From contig JAIPDY010000096.1 in NCBI GenBank assembly GCA_021737445.1, positions 1 through 10,929 of the forward strand: 10,929 nt of DNA. Reading direction: 5' to 3'. Of this stretch, positions 1 through 6,333 are shown in pieces; the stretch's first letter is position 1; each line of letters opens with the position of its first letter. The translations under genes and the position numbers were made by a program. This DNA is from Desulfotignum sp. (GTDB taxonomy: Bacteria; Desulfobacterota; Desulfobacteria; Desulfobacterales; Desulfobacteraceae). Below the pieces are notes generated by a model. That model made no database searches and was not told the origin of the DNA. It saw only the letters and a list, made by a program, of their open reading frames with translations.

Positions 1-72
1 GGCAAAAGCCCGGTGCATGTGGCGGCAGACATTCACACCGCAGCATTGAAAACCTGCCTGAAAAAAAAGTAA
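1..72 (+). CDS. C-terminal tail of an unidentified protein (partial)
   Basis: Frame 1 is open from the left edge to TAA at 70-72 and gives 23 residues, ending in a lysine-rich tail (GKSPVHVAADIHTAALKTCL then KKK). The stop lies 7 nt from the end of the minus-strand dinB-acyP gene, so the two genes converge tail to tail. I do not recognise the family from so short a piece. A second frame is also open across this stretch, so the assignment rests on the sensible stop position and protein-like composition. No convincing terminator hairpin lies between the converging genes. Confidence 0.4.
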   Translation, partial: GKSPVHVAADIHTAALKTCLKKK

Positions 73-79
73 CCCGGAA

Positions 80-361
80 TCAATGCCGGATTTCAAAGCT
101 GTCACAGCCGGGCAGGGCAGAAATTTTTTGGGTGGCAACCTGGTCCACCCGTGCGGCAGGGGGGCCGTTGCGGCACCATTGGACCATCTGGTCCACTTGT
201 TGTGGTGATCCCTGGAACACGGCTTCCACTGACCCGTCAGCCAGGTTGCGGACATATCCGGCAACCCCTGCCTTCCTGGCTGCCTTCCGGGTTTCCATGC
301 GAAAAAATACGCCCTGAACCTTTCCGGAAACCAGCGCTTTTACACAGGTTGTCTGTGTCAT
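80..361 (-). CDS. acyP: Acylphosphatase, possible separate product from internal start
   Basis: The last 93 codons of the dinB frame make a full-length acylphosphatase (EC 3.6.1.7), a small cytosolic enzyme that hydrolyses carboxyl-phosphate bonds. Counting from the internal ATG, GKVQGVFFR (13-21) is the family signature with catalytic R21. GYVRNLADG supplies catalytic N39. Length and both catalytic residues match stand-alone members, so nothing is missing. An ATG with GGAG five bases upstream precedes it, which is what an independent gene would have. It could therefore be made alone, as the tail of DinB, or both. The sequence alone does not decide. Confidence 0.6.
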   Translation of the reverse strand: MTQTTCVKALVSGKVQGVFFRMETRKAARKAGVAGYVRNLADGSVEAVFQGSPQQVDQMVQWCRNGPPAARVDQVATQKISALPGCDSFEIRH

Positions 362-1549
362 TTTGTCTCCTTTTTTCAAGAGTTTTGCAGTTGATGGCTT
401 TAAAACAGCCGGTGTGACCATGTCCCGGCCGAATTTGTCAAAAATGCTGTCCACGGCCCGGTCCACAGATTCCCAGTTTTTTTTTGTTCTATGGCCTGCC
501 GGCTGGATCAATTCCATCTGCACGGGTGCATCTGTAGATTGCAGATGGGAAACCCCCACCCCCAGAAGACGAATTTTCTTTTTTAAAACCAGGCGTTTGA
601 ACAGAGACAATGCGTGCTCAAAGATCGCTTCAGAAGAGCAGATCCGGTCTTGGGTTTTTTGGGTCCGTGTGATCTGGGTAAAATCGGAAAATTTTACCTT
701 GATGGACACACTGCGGCATACCAGGTTTTTTTTTCTCAGATCCCTGCCCACCTGTCCGGCCTGGGCCAGCAGAATATCTTTGGCAGCGTCAAAGTCAGAA
801 ATATCAGCAGCCAGGGTGGTTTCACTTGAAATGGATTTGCGAAGGGCCCGGGGCTGAACTCCGGTATCATCGATGCCGCGGCAGAGCTCAAACAGCCGGA
901 TCCCGAATTTCCCGAATTTTCTGGAAAGCAGGTTAGCATCAAACCGCAAAATATCCCCCAGGGTATGGATATTTAAAGCAGCCATCCGGGTCATGGCCTG
1001 ACTGCCTACTCCCGGGACTTTCTGGATGGGGAGATTCTTTATTACCTGCGGCATCTGTTCTCTGGAAATATGGGTCAATCCGTCTGGTTTGTTCATGTCT
1101 GAGGCGATTTTTGCCAGAAATTTTACCGGTGCGATACCAATGGAGCAGGTCAAAGACAATTCATTGAAAACCGCTTGTTTTATTTTTTTTGCAATGACAA
1201 GAACCGGTCCAAAAAGGTTTTCACATCCGGTGACATCTGCATAGGCCTCATCAATGGACACCGGTTCCACCAGGGGGGTGAATTGAGAAATGATCGCCAT
1301 TAATTTTTTTGAATCACCAGCATATTTTTCCATGTGTGCCGGTACCACAACCAGATGATCGCAGCGCTGCCGGGCCTGGAACAGGGGCATGGCAGAATGG
1401 ATGCCAAATTGCCTGGCTTCATAGCTTGCCGTGGACACCACGGCCCGGGGTGAGTTGCCGCAGATAACCACGGGCCTGTTTTTCAGTGCCGGGTTGTCCC
1501 GCTGCTCCACAGCGGCAAAAAAAGCGTCCATGTCAAGGTGCAGGATCAT
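80..1549 (-). CDS. dinB: DNA polymerase IV (DinB) fused in frame to acylphosphatase
   Basis: Y-family translesion polymerase, 489 residues, against roughly 350-400 for ordinary DinB. Residues 1-396 are a full DinB. The N-terminal LDMDAFFAAVE carries metal ligand D6 and D8, with F11 the likely steric gate. SIDEA holds catalytic D100 and E101. KIASDMNKPDG (147-157) is the conserved palm/thumb segment, and QMELI (344-348) fits a sliding-clamp binding motif. Residues 397-489 are a complete acylphosphatase. No stop separates the two parts; the linker LLKKGDK is encoded by a six-A run and a Shine-Dalgarno sequence. The start 24 nt after the HD-GYP gene has only a weak RBS (GTGAG), suggesting co-transcription and coupling. 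I see no obvious LexA box upstream. The protein may be a true fusion, or two genes joined by a one-base indel in the A run (real or a sequencing error). Confidence 0.9.
   Translation of the reverse strand: MILHLDMDAFFAAVEQRDNPALKNRPVVICGNSPRAVVSTASYEARQFGIHSAMPLFQARQRCDHLVVVPAHMEKYAGDSKKLMAIISQFTPLVEPVSIDEAYADVTGCENLFGPVLVIAKKIKQAVFNELSLTCSIGIAPVKFLAKIASDMNKPDGLTHISREQMPQVIKNLPIQKVPGVGSQAMTRMAALNIHTLGDILRFDANLLSRKFGKFGIRLFELCRGIDDTGVQPRALRKSISSETTLAADISDFDAAKDILLAQAGQVGRDLRKKNLVCRSVSIKVKFSDFTQITRTQKTQDRICSSEAIFEHALSLFKRLVLKKKIRLLGVGVSHLQSTDAPVQMELIQPAGHRTKKNWESVDRAVDSIFDKFGRDMVTPAVLKPSTAKLLKKGDKMTQTTCVKALVSGKVQGVFFRMETRKAARKAGVAGYVRNLADGSVEAVFQGSPQQVDQMVQWCRNGPPAARVDQVATQKISALPGCDSFEIRH
359..376 (-). 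promoter_or_regulatory. Internal Shine-Dalgarno, ATG and A6 tract at the dinB/acyP junction
   Basis: On the minus strand, six A (plus-strand T 371-376) run into GGAG (370-367), a 5-nt spacer and ATG (361-359). In the fused frame this reads K-K-G-D-K-M. In the neighbouring frame the ATG overlaps a TGA as ATGA. A DinB frame one base shorter in the A run would stop exactly there, which is the usual form of translationally coupled neighbours. Confidence 0.7.
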
Positions 1550-1573
1550 GGATGAAATTTCTCACTGATATTG

Positions 1574-2788
1574 TCAATCTTTATAGCGTTTCTGGATGGC
1601 AGCAATGATATCCTGGATATCTAAGAATGCCGAGACCACTTCCGGGTCAAAATGGCGGCCGGATTCTCTGGAAATGGTGGTTAAAATCCGGTCTTCTGAC
1701 CATGCCTTTTTGTACGAACGCCTGGATGCCAGGGCATCAAACACATCTGCCAGTGCTGTAATCCGCGCCGGCAAAGGGATCTCTTTTTCCTTTAGCTGAT
1801 GGCCGGTCCCGGGCATATCTGCCCACAGATTGTCTATTTTTCCCGGATATCCGGAGCCATCCCATTTTTCATGGTGGTGAAGGCTGATATCTCTGCTCAT
1901 GACATCCAGATCTGAGGTGGTATTGGCAAAAAGCCTTGCCCCGTGTACCGGATGCCATTTCATGGTATCAAATTCCCTGGAGGTCAGTTTGTCAGGTTTT
2001 TTAAGAATGTTGTCATGGATACCGATTTTTCCGACATCATGGAGCATGGATGCCAGGCGGATCAGGTCTTTGGTGCGGCGGATCTTCTGGGGATCAATCC
2101 CCCTTTTTCCGGCAAGCTGTTGAAAAATTTCTGCGCAATACGCCCCGACCCGCTGGACATGGGGTCCTGTTTCAGTAGGGTCCCGCAGTTCAGCCATGCG
2201 CATCATCCGCAGGATCAGCTCCCGGTTCATGATTCCCCGTTCTATGGCCAGGGCCGCATGGTTGGCAAACAAAGGGATAAATATCCGGGTGGTGCGGTCA
2301 AAGGGGATATAATTCCCCTTTAAATCTTTGGCATTGATCAGCTCCATGATGCCCACTGTTCTGGCTTCCAGAGTCTGCAGCGGAATGGTTAAAACAGACC
2401 TGGTATGGTACCCGGATTGTTCGTCAAACTCCGGGTTGAACCGGTAGGGCTGATTTTTTGGAATGGAATAGGCATCATCAATGGCAACCCCTTTTCCTGT
2501 GGCAGCGGTGTATCCGACAATGGAATTGGTATCAATGGGGACGATCAGGTCTGAATACAGTTCAACAATACCTTTGTTATTGTTGAACAGGGTATCGTTT
2601 TGTACATATCTGAACCTGAGACCTTTGTCTTCCAGCAGGAAGATGGAGCCGGCATCGGCCCGGGCCATGTTCCTGGCTTCCAGCAGAATTTTGTCCAGAA
2701 TGGCATCAATATCCTTGTAAGTGTTGAGCTCCTGGGTGACTCTCTGAAACTCTTCCAGGTTATCATAGGCAAAGCGTTCGTCAATCAT
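1574..2788 (-). CDS. GAF domain / HD-GYP protein, predicted cyclic-di-GMP phosphodiesterase
   Basis: 404 residues, cytosolic, with no signal peptide or membrane segment. Residues about 26-184 form a GAF sensory domain (ILLEARNMARADAGSIFLLE near its start). Residues about 196-395 form an HD-GYP domain. The metal and substrate motifs look intact: E206 and H210 in ETGPH, H250-D251 in LHDVGKIGI, H279, the HHHEKWDGSGYPG block (304-316) and D348 in LADVFDAL. An intact GYP block (GSGYP, 311-315) argues for activity on cyclic-di-GMP. It has no receiver domain, so input probably comes through a GAF ligand that cannot be read from sequence. RBS AGGG lies 7 nt before the ATG. It is the first gene of a minus-strand unit and ends 24 nt before dinB-acyP. 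Confidence 0.9.
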   Translation of the reverse strand: MIDERFAYDNLEEFQRVTQELNTYKDIDAILDKILLEARNMARADAGSIFLLEDKGLRFRYVQNDTLFNNNKGIVELYSDLIVPIDTNSIVGYTAATGKGVAIDDAYSIPKNQPYRFNPEFDEQSGYHTRSVLTIPLQTLEARTVGIMELINAKDLKGNYIPFDRTTRIFIPLFANHAALAIERGIMNRELILRMMRMAELRDPTETGPHVQRVGAYCAEIFQQLAGKRGIDPQKIRRTKDLIRLASMLHDVGKIGIHDNILKKPDKLTSREFDTMKWHPVHGARLFANTTSDLDVMSRDISLHHHEKWDGSGYPGKIDNLWADMPGTGHQLKEKEIPLPARITALADVFDALASRRSYKKAWSEDRILTTISRESGRHFDPEVVSAFLDIQDIIAAIQKRYKD

Positions 2789-2851
2789 ACAAGGTCCCTT
2801 AAATGGACAGTATATATCGGTTTTTTAGTTGCCGCCTTTAATTCATGGACA

Positions 2852-2881
2852 AAAATAGGACATTACAGCCCCATATGTCAA
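2852..2881 (-). promoter_or_regulatory. Candidate sigma-70-type promoter for the HD-GYP/dinB unit
   Basis: A perfect -35 TTGACA (minus strand, 2881-2876) is followed after 18 nt by TATTTT (2857-2852; 4 of 6 matches to TATAAT). Transcription would start near 2845 and leave a leader of about 57 nt. This is the best leftward promoter in the divergent region. Confidence 0.5.
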
Positions 2882-2935
2882 GCCAAAGGTATCAGTAAAA
2901 GAATCGTTGTAACAGTAACCTGTAATCTGATATGG

Positions 2936-2965
2936 TTGATGCCAAAAAAAACATGGAAAGATAAT
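2936..2965 (+). promoter_or_regulatory. Candidate promoter for the YejA-like binding protein gene
   Basis: TTGATG (2936-2941) and GATAAT (2960-2965, 5 of 6 matches) are separated by 18 nt. A start near 2972 would leave a leader of about 23 nt holding the RBS GGAG at 2986-2989. Upstream, at 2912-2923, ACAG-TAAC-CTGT is a small inverted repeat that could be an operator half-site pair, but it is short enough to be chance. Confidence 0.45.
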
Positions 2966-2994
2966 CATAAAAAATATGGATCCCCGGAGAAAAA

Positions 2995-4881
2995 ATGCTG
3001 CTTCATAAGCTGCCGCTGTTTTTGCTGCTGGTCTGGCTAAGCGCTGCCGGTTGTCTGGGATGCCAGGATTCCCCGGACAGGCAGACAGATCCCAAAACCC
3101 AAAATCACTCTGCCGTGCCCGAAATCCCGGACCGTTCATATGACCAGCGGCCCGGCAATATTCAGTGGCTGACCAATGATGCAGATCCTGTGTTTGCATC
3201 CCCCTTTGCTCAAAAAGGCGGTCTTTTCAGGGCGGCCCTGTCCAGTTTTCCCATGACCTTCCGGGTAGTGGGACCTGATTCCAACGGCAGTTTCCGCTCA
3301 GCCATACTGGACAACCAGCTGTCTTTGATCAACATCCACCCCAACACCAAAAACATCATCCCGGAACTTGCCACCCACTGGGCATTTGATCCGGATAAGA
3401 AAACCATGTACTTCAAGCTGGACCCGGATGCCAGATGGTCTGACGGAAGGCCGGTCACAGGCTGGGATTTTGCCTATACCCTGACCTTTATGCGCTCAGA
3501 ACACATCATTGCCCCCTGGTATAACGATTATTATTCCCGGGAGATTGAAAAAGTGATGGTGTATGATGACCACACCATCGGGGTTAAAAGCACCAAAGCG
3601 GTGCCGGACCTGCATCTCAAGCTTGGCATCAGCCCCATTCCCCGGCATTTTTTTTATCCTTTGCAAAAAGATTTCACCTCCCGGTACAACTGGGCTGTGG
3701 TGCCCAATACCGGGCCATATCAGATTTCAGAATTTAAAAAAGGCCGGTATATCCGGTTTGCCCGCAAACACGACTGGTGGGCAAAAAACAGGCGCTATTT
3801 TAAAAACCGGTTCAATGTGGATACAGTTCAGTATTCGGTGATCCGGGATTTCAACCTGCAGTGGGAATATTTTAAAAAAGGCCAGCTGGAGACATTCGGC
3901 CTGGTTCAGCCCAAATACTGGTATGACAAATCCCGAACCCGGGTGGTGGAAAACGGGTATGTCCACCGGATATGGTTTTTCAACGACCTTCCGCGGCCCA
4001 GCCTGGGCATGTGGCTGAACCAGGACAAAGAGATCTTTTCCAAAAAATATATGCGCCTGGCATTTGCCCATGCCATGAACATTGAAAAGGTGATTGATAA
4101 AGTGCTGAGGGGAGATTATTTCAGACTGGCCCAGCCGTTTTTCGGGTATGGTGAATACACCGATTATACCATTGCCCCCAGGCAGTATGATATAACACAG
4201 GTGGAATCCATCATGACAGACCATGGATGGCGCCGCGGCAATGACGGCATATGGCTGAAAAACGGCCGCAGATTTTCAGTAACAGTGACCTATGGGTATG
4301 CAGATCATATGCCCCGGCTGGCGGTACTCAAAGAGGATGCCCGCAGGGCAGGTATCGAACTGAACCTGGAAAAGCTGGACCCGTCTGCCATGTTTAAAAA
4401 ATTTTTAGAAAAGCAGCATGACGTGGCCTGGATGGGGTGGAGCACCAGCATGCGGCCCTCCTACTGGCAGGGATGGCATTCAGACAATGCCCACAAGCCC
4501 CAGACCAACAATATCACCAACACTGACGACAAAGACCTGGATGCGCTTATTGACCAGTACAGGGAAAGCCTGGATGAACCCGAACGGATCCGCCTGTCAA
4601 AAGCGATCCAGAACAAAATCCATGATATCTGTGCCTATGTGCCCACTTTTATGGTGCCTTATGTGCGGATCGCTTACTGGAAATGGCTGCAATTGCCCAA
4701 ATTTTACGGCACCCGAATGTCTGAAGACCTGTTTGATCCTTTTTCATCTGCTGTGGGCGGGCTTTTCTGGATAGATCCCGATATCAGGGAGCAGGCCGTC
4801 ACAGCCATGAAACAGGATATTCACCTGCCACCTGTAACCATCAAAGATACCCGGTTCAGGGTTACCGGAGGCCGGTCATGA
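2995..4881 (+). CDS. Peptide ABC transporter substrate-binding protein, family 5 (YejA-like)
   Basis: 628 residues, a usual length for the YejA branch of SBP_bac_5 proteins, which bind oligopeptides outside the inner membrane. Residues 6-19 are a hydrophobic export signal ending in SAAGCLGC. C20 or C23 could be lipidated, but neither site is a textbook lipobox. The family 5 signature lies at about 121-165 (IIPELATHWAF, then PDARWSDGRPVTGWDFAYTL). NTGPYQI (238-244) follows. HDWWAKN (259-265) and the NFD-like RFNVD with EYFKKGQLE resemble YejA rather than classical OppA. RBS GGAG sits 5 nt before the ATG. The stop overlaps the next start as ATGA, so it is coupled to the OppD-type ATPase. The exact ligand is unknown; YejA relatives take peptides including microcin C. 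Confidence 0.88.
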   Translation: MLLHKLPLFLLLVWLSAAGCLGCQDSPDRQTDPKTQNHSAVPEIPDRSYDQRPGNIQWLTNDADPVFASPFAQKGGLFRAALSSFPMTFRVVGPDSNGSFRSAILDNQLSLINIHPNTKNIIPELATHWAFDPDKKTMYFKLDPDARWSDGRPVTGWDFAYTLTFMRSEHIIAPWYNDYYSREIEKVMVYDDHTIGVKSTKAVPDLHLKLGISPIPRHFFYPLQKDFTSRYNWAVVPNTGPYQISEFKKGRYIRFARKHDWWAKNRRYFKNRFNVDTVQYSVIRDFNLQWEYFKKGQLETFGLVQPKYWYDKSRTRVVENGYVHRIWFFNDLPRPSLGMWLNQDKEIFSKKYMRLAFAHAMNIEKVIDKVLRGDYFRLAQPFFGYGEYTDYTIAPRQYDITQVESIMTDHGWRRGNDGIWLKNGRRFSVTVTYGYADHMPRLAVLKEDARRAGIELNLEKLDPSAMFKKFLEKQHDVAWMGWSTSMRPSYWQGWHSDNAHKPQTNNITNTDDKDLDALIDQYRESLDEPERIRLSKAIQNKIHDICAYVPTFMVPYVRIAYWKWLQLPKFYGTRMSEDLFDPFSSAVGGLFWIDPDIREQAVTAMKQDIHLPPVTIKDTRFRVTGGRS

Positions 4882-5867
4882 AAAAAGATGTGGTTCTGGA
4901 AGTCAGGGATCTGGTGGTTGCTTTTGACACTGATCAGGGCCGGGTACGTGCGGTTGACGGTGTGGGGTTTGAGTTGAAAAAAGGCAGTATCCTGGGTATT
5001 GCCGGAGAGTCCGGGTGTGGTAAAAGTGTGACCGCCCTGAGCATTATCCGGCTGCTGCCCAGGCCGGTTTCCTCCATTCTGGCCGGACAGGTCCTGTTCC
5101 AGGGAAAGAACCTGCTGACGACACCCATCAGGCAGATGCATAAAATCCGGGGCAGAAAAATTGCCATGATTTTTCAAGAACCCATGACCGCCCTGAATCC
5201 GGTGCACAGCGTGGAAAGGCAGATGAAAGAGGTGTTTGAGCTGCATTTTCCCCGTCTCACAGCAGTTTCGGTCCGTGACAGATCTTTGGAGATGCTCACC
5301 CGGGTGGGTATCCCGGATCCCGGGCAGGTGCTTAAAAAATATCCCCACCAGCTTTCCGGCGGAATCCGCCAGCGGGTGATGATTGCCATGGCCCTGAGCT
5401 GTGAGCCGGATATTCTTATTGCAGATGAACCCACCACCGCCCTGGATGTGACGGTCCAGGCCCAGATTCTGGAACTGATCAAAGCCCTCAAGGAAAAATC
5501 CGGGATGTCTATTATTCTGATAACCCATGATCTGGGGGTGATTGCTGAAAACTGCGACCAGGTGGTGGTGATGTATGCCGGCCGCATTGCAGAAACAGCA
5601 GATGTCAGGTCTCTTTTCAAAAATCCTCTGCATCCCTATACCAAAGGATTGCTTGCCTCAATTGTTTCCCGGGCAGAAATCAGCAAAACCGTGTTGCCAA
5701 CCATTGAGGGAAATGTGCCGTCCCTGTCCAATATGCCGGCCGGATGCCGGTTTGCGCAAAGATGTCCGTTTGTAAAACAGATCTGTTTACATGTTACGCC
5801 CGGGGAGGTGCCTGCTGGAAAAGGCCGCACAGCAGCCTGTCATCTCATTAATGAAGAACCTGAATAA
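4878..5867 (+). CDS. Peptide ABC transporter ATP-binding protein, OppD/DppD type
   Basis: 329 residues. Walker A is GESGCGKS (43-50), the Q-loop Q100 lies in IFQEP, the signature is LSGGIRQRV (159-167), Walker B is DILIADEP (178-185) and the H-loop is H217 in ITHDLG. These make a complete nucleotide-binding domain that would power import on the cytoplasmic face of the membrane. The C-terminal Opp/Dpp extension has cysteines at 290, 296, 303 and 321 (GCRFAQRCP onward), the pattern shown to hold an iron-sulfur cluster in some relatives. The start overlaps the binding-protein stop (ATGA). Its usual partner, an OppF-type ATPase, lies 466 nt downstream beyond a cold-shock gene. No permease gene is adjacent. 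Confidence 0.9.
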   Translation: MKKDVVLEVRDLVVAFDTDQGRVRAVDGVGFELKKGSILGIAGESGCGKSVTALSIIRLLPRPVSSILAGQVLFQGKNLLTTPIRQMHKIRGRKIAMIFQEPMTALNPVHSVERQMKEVFELHFPRLTAVSVRDRSLEMLTRVGIPDPGQVLKKYPHQLSGGIRQRVMIAMALSCEPDILIADEPTTALDVTVQAQILELIKALKEKSGMSIILITHDLGVIAENCDQVVVMYAGRIAETADVRSLFKNPLHPYTKGLLASIVSRAEISKTVLPTIEGNVPSLSNMPAGCRFAQRCPFVKQICLHVTPGEVPAGKGRTAACHLINEEPE

Positions 5868-5893
5868 AAATTGGACCAGACCAAAAAAAATCC

Positions 5894-5921
5894 TTGATTT
5901 TTGAGATAAACCGAATAATAT
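5894..5921 (+). promoter_or_regulatory. Candidate promoter of the cold-shock gene
   Basis: TTGATT (5894-5899) and TAATAT (5916-5921) are spaced by 16 nt, each with 4 of 6 consensus matches, in an AT-rich stretch just after the OppD-type gene. Transcription would begin near 5928 and give a leader of about 120 nt, the long kind typical of cspA-family genes. Confidence 0.4.
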
Positions 5922-5926
5922 ACATC

Positions 5927-6048
5927 CAAAGCCTGTATGGTAAAGGCTTTGCAGTTTCGTTCTAAAGGCAAGACCCGTTCATTCCAATGGCTCAACCTGA
6001 AGTTTGAAACTACCCCAAATTTTTACCTAAAGTAAGGAGAAAGTCGTA
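5927..6048 (+). promoter_or_regulatory. Long structured 5' leader of the cold-shock gene
   Basis: The leader opens with a perfect 8-bp hairpin, CAAAGCCT (5927-5934) with AGGCTTTG (5944-5951), loop 9 nt. AGTTTC (5953-5958) can pair with GAAACT (6006-6011), closing a domain of about 60 nt. RBS AAGGAG (near 6034-6039) lies 9 nt before the ATG in a less structured stretch. Leaders of cspA-type genes often act as RNA thermosensors or stability elements. That role here is inference; I did not match a known Rfam family. Confidence 0.45.
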
Positions 6049-6249
6049 ATGGCAAATGGGATTGTAAAATGGTTTAACGATGCAAAAGGGTATGGATTTA
6101 TCGAACAGGAAGACGGGCCTGACGTATTTGTGCATCACACTGGGATTAGTTCCACCGGTTTCAGATCCCTGAACGAGGGAGACCGGGTGACTTTTGACGT
6201 TGAAGATGGCCAGAAAGGCCCTGCAGCGGTCAATGTAGTCGTTCAGTAA
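6049..6249 (+). CDS. Cold-shock domain protein (CspA family)
   Basis: 66 residues, the usual size for a single cold-shock domain. Such proteins are small cytosolic single-stranded nucleic acid chaperones. RNP1 is KGYGFIE (13-19) and RNP2 is DVFVHH (25-30); both carry the aromatic binding residues. The N-terminal GIVKWFN and the C-terminal hydrophobic strand ending VNVVVQ are standard. The gene has its own candidate promoter, a leader of about 120 nt and a terminator, yet sits between the two ATPase genes of one transporter in the same direction. CspA-type proteins of E. coli are known antiterminators, which matters because a terminator separates this gene from the OppF-type gene. Confidence 0.95.
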   Translation: MANGIVKWFNDAKGYGFIEQEDGPDVFVHHTGISSTGFRSLNEGDRVTFDVEDGQKGPAAVNVVVQ

Positions 6250-6265
6250 TTTTTATTTCCAATTT

Positions 6266-6314
6266 AAAAGGGTTTTGCACCACCTTGTTTTGTGTAAAAC
6301 CCTTTTGTTTTATT
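6266..6314 (+). terminator. Rho-independent terminator after the cold-shock gene
   Basis: A 15-bp stem pairs 6266-6280 (AAAAGGGTTTTGCAC) with 6292-6306 (GTGTAAAACCCTTTT), with one G-U pair and an 11-nt loop. It is followed by a T-rich tail (GTTTTATT). The A run on the left could also let it act on the opposite strand. It ends only 8 nt before the RBS of the OppF-type gene, so that gene needs read-through or an unseen promoter. Confidence 0.85.
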
Positions 6315-6333
6315 GTGGTGGCGGGAGGGGTGC

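Noticed and set aside
62..100. Terminator between the converging genes (CCGG-N8-CCGG)
   Set aside because: The stem is only 4 bp with no T tail in either direction.
2905..2930. LexA/SOS box near the HD-GYP/dinB promoter
   Set aside because: The short inverted repeat ACAG-TAAC-CTGT has the wrong orientation and spacing for a CTGT-N8-ACAG box and lies upstream of the -35. No other candidate was seen.
2600..3040. Plus-strand open frame spanning the HD-GYP start and the divergent promoters
   Set aside because: It covers the start of one certain gene and the start of the next, has no RBS or family motif, and would abolish the promoter region.
4821..5633. 270-residue antisense open frame opposite the OppD-type gene
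   Set aside because: Its composition is rich in His, Gln and Gly with no recognisable domain, and it lies wholly opposite a gene with complete ABC ATPase motifs. It is a shadow.
6313..6333. TTG start extending the OppF-type protein by seven residues (MWWREGC)
   Set aside because: It lies in the terminator tail, has no RBS, and the ATG at 6334 has GGGAGG 5 nt upstream and matches the usual OppF start.
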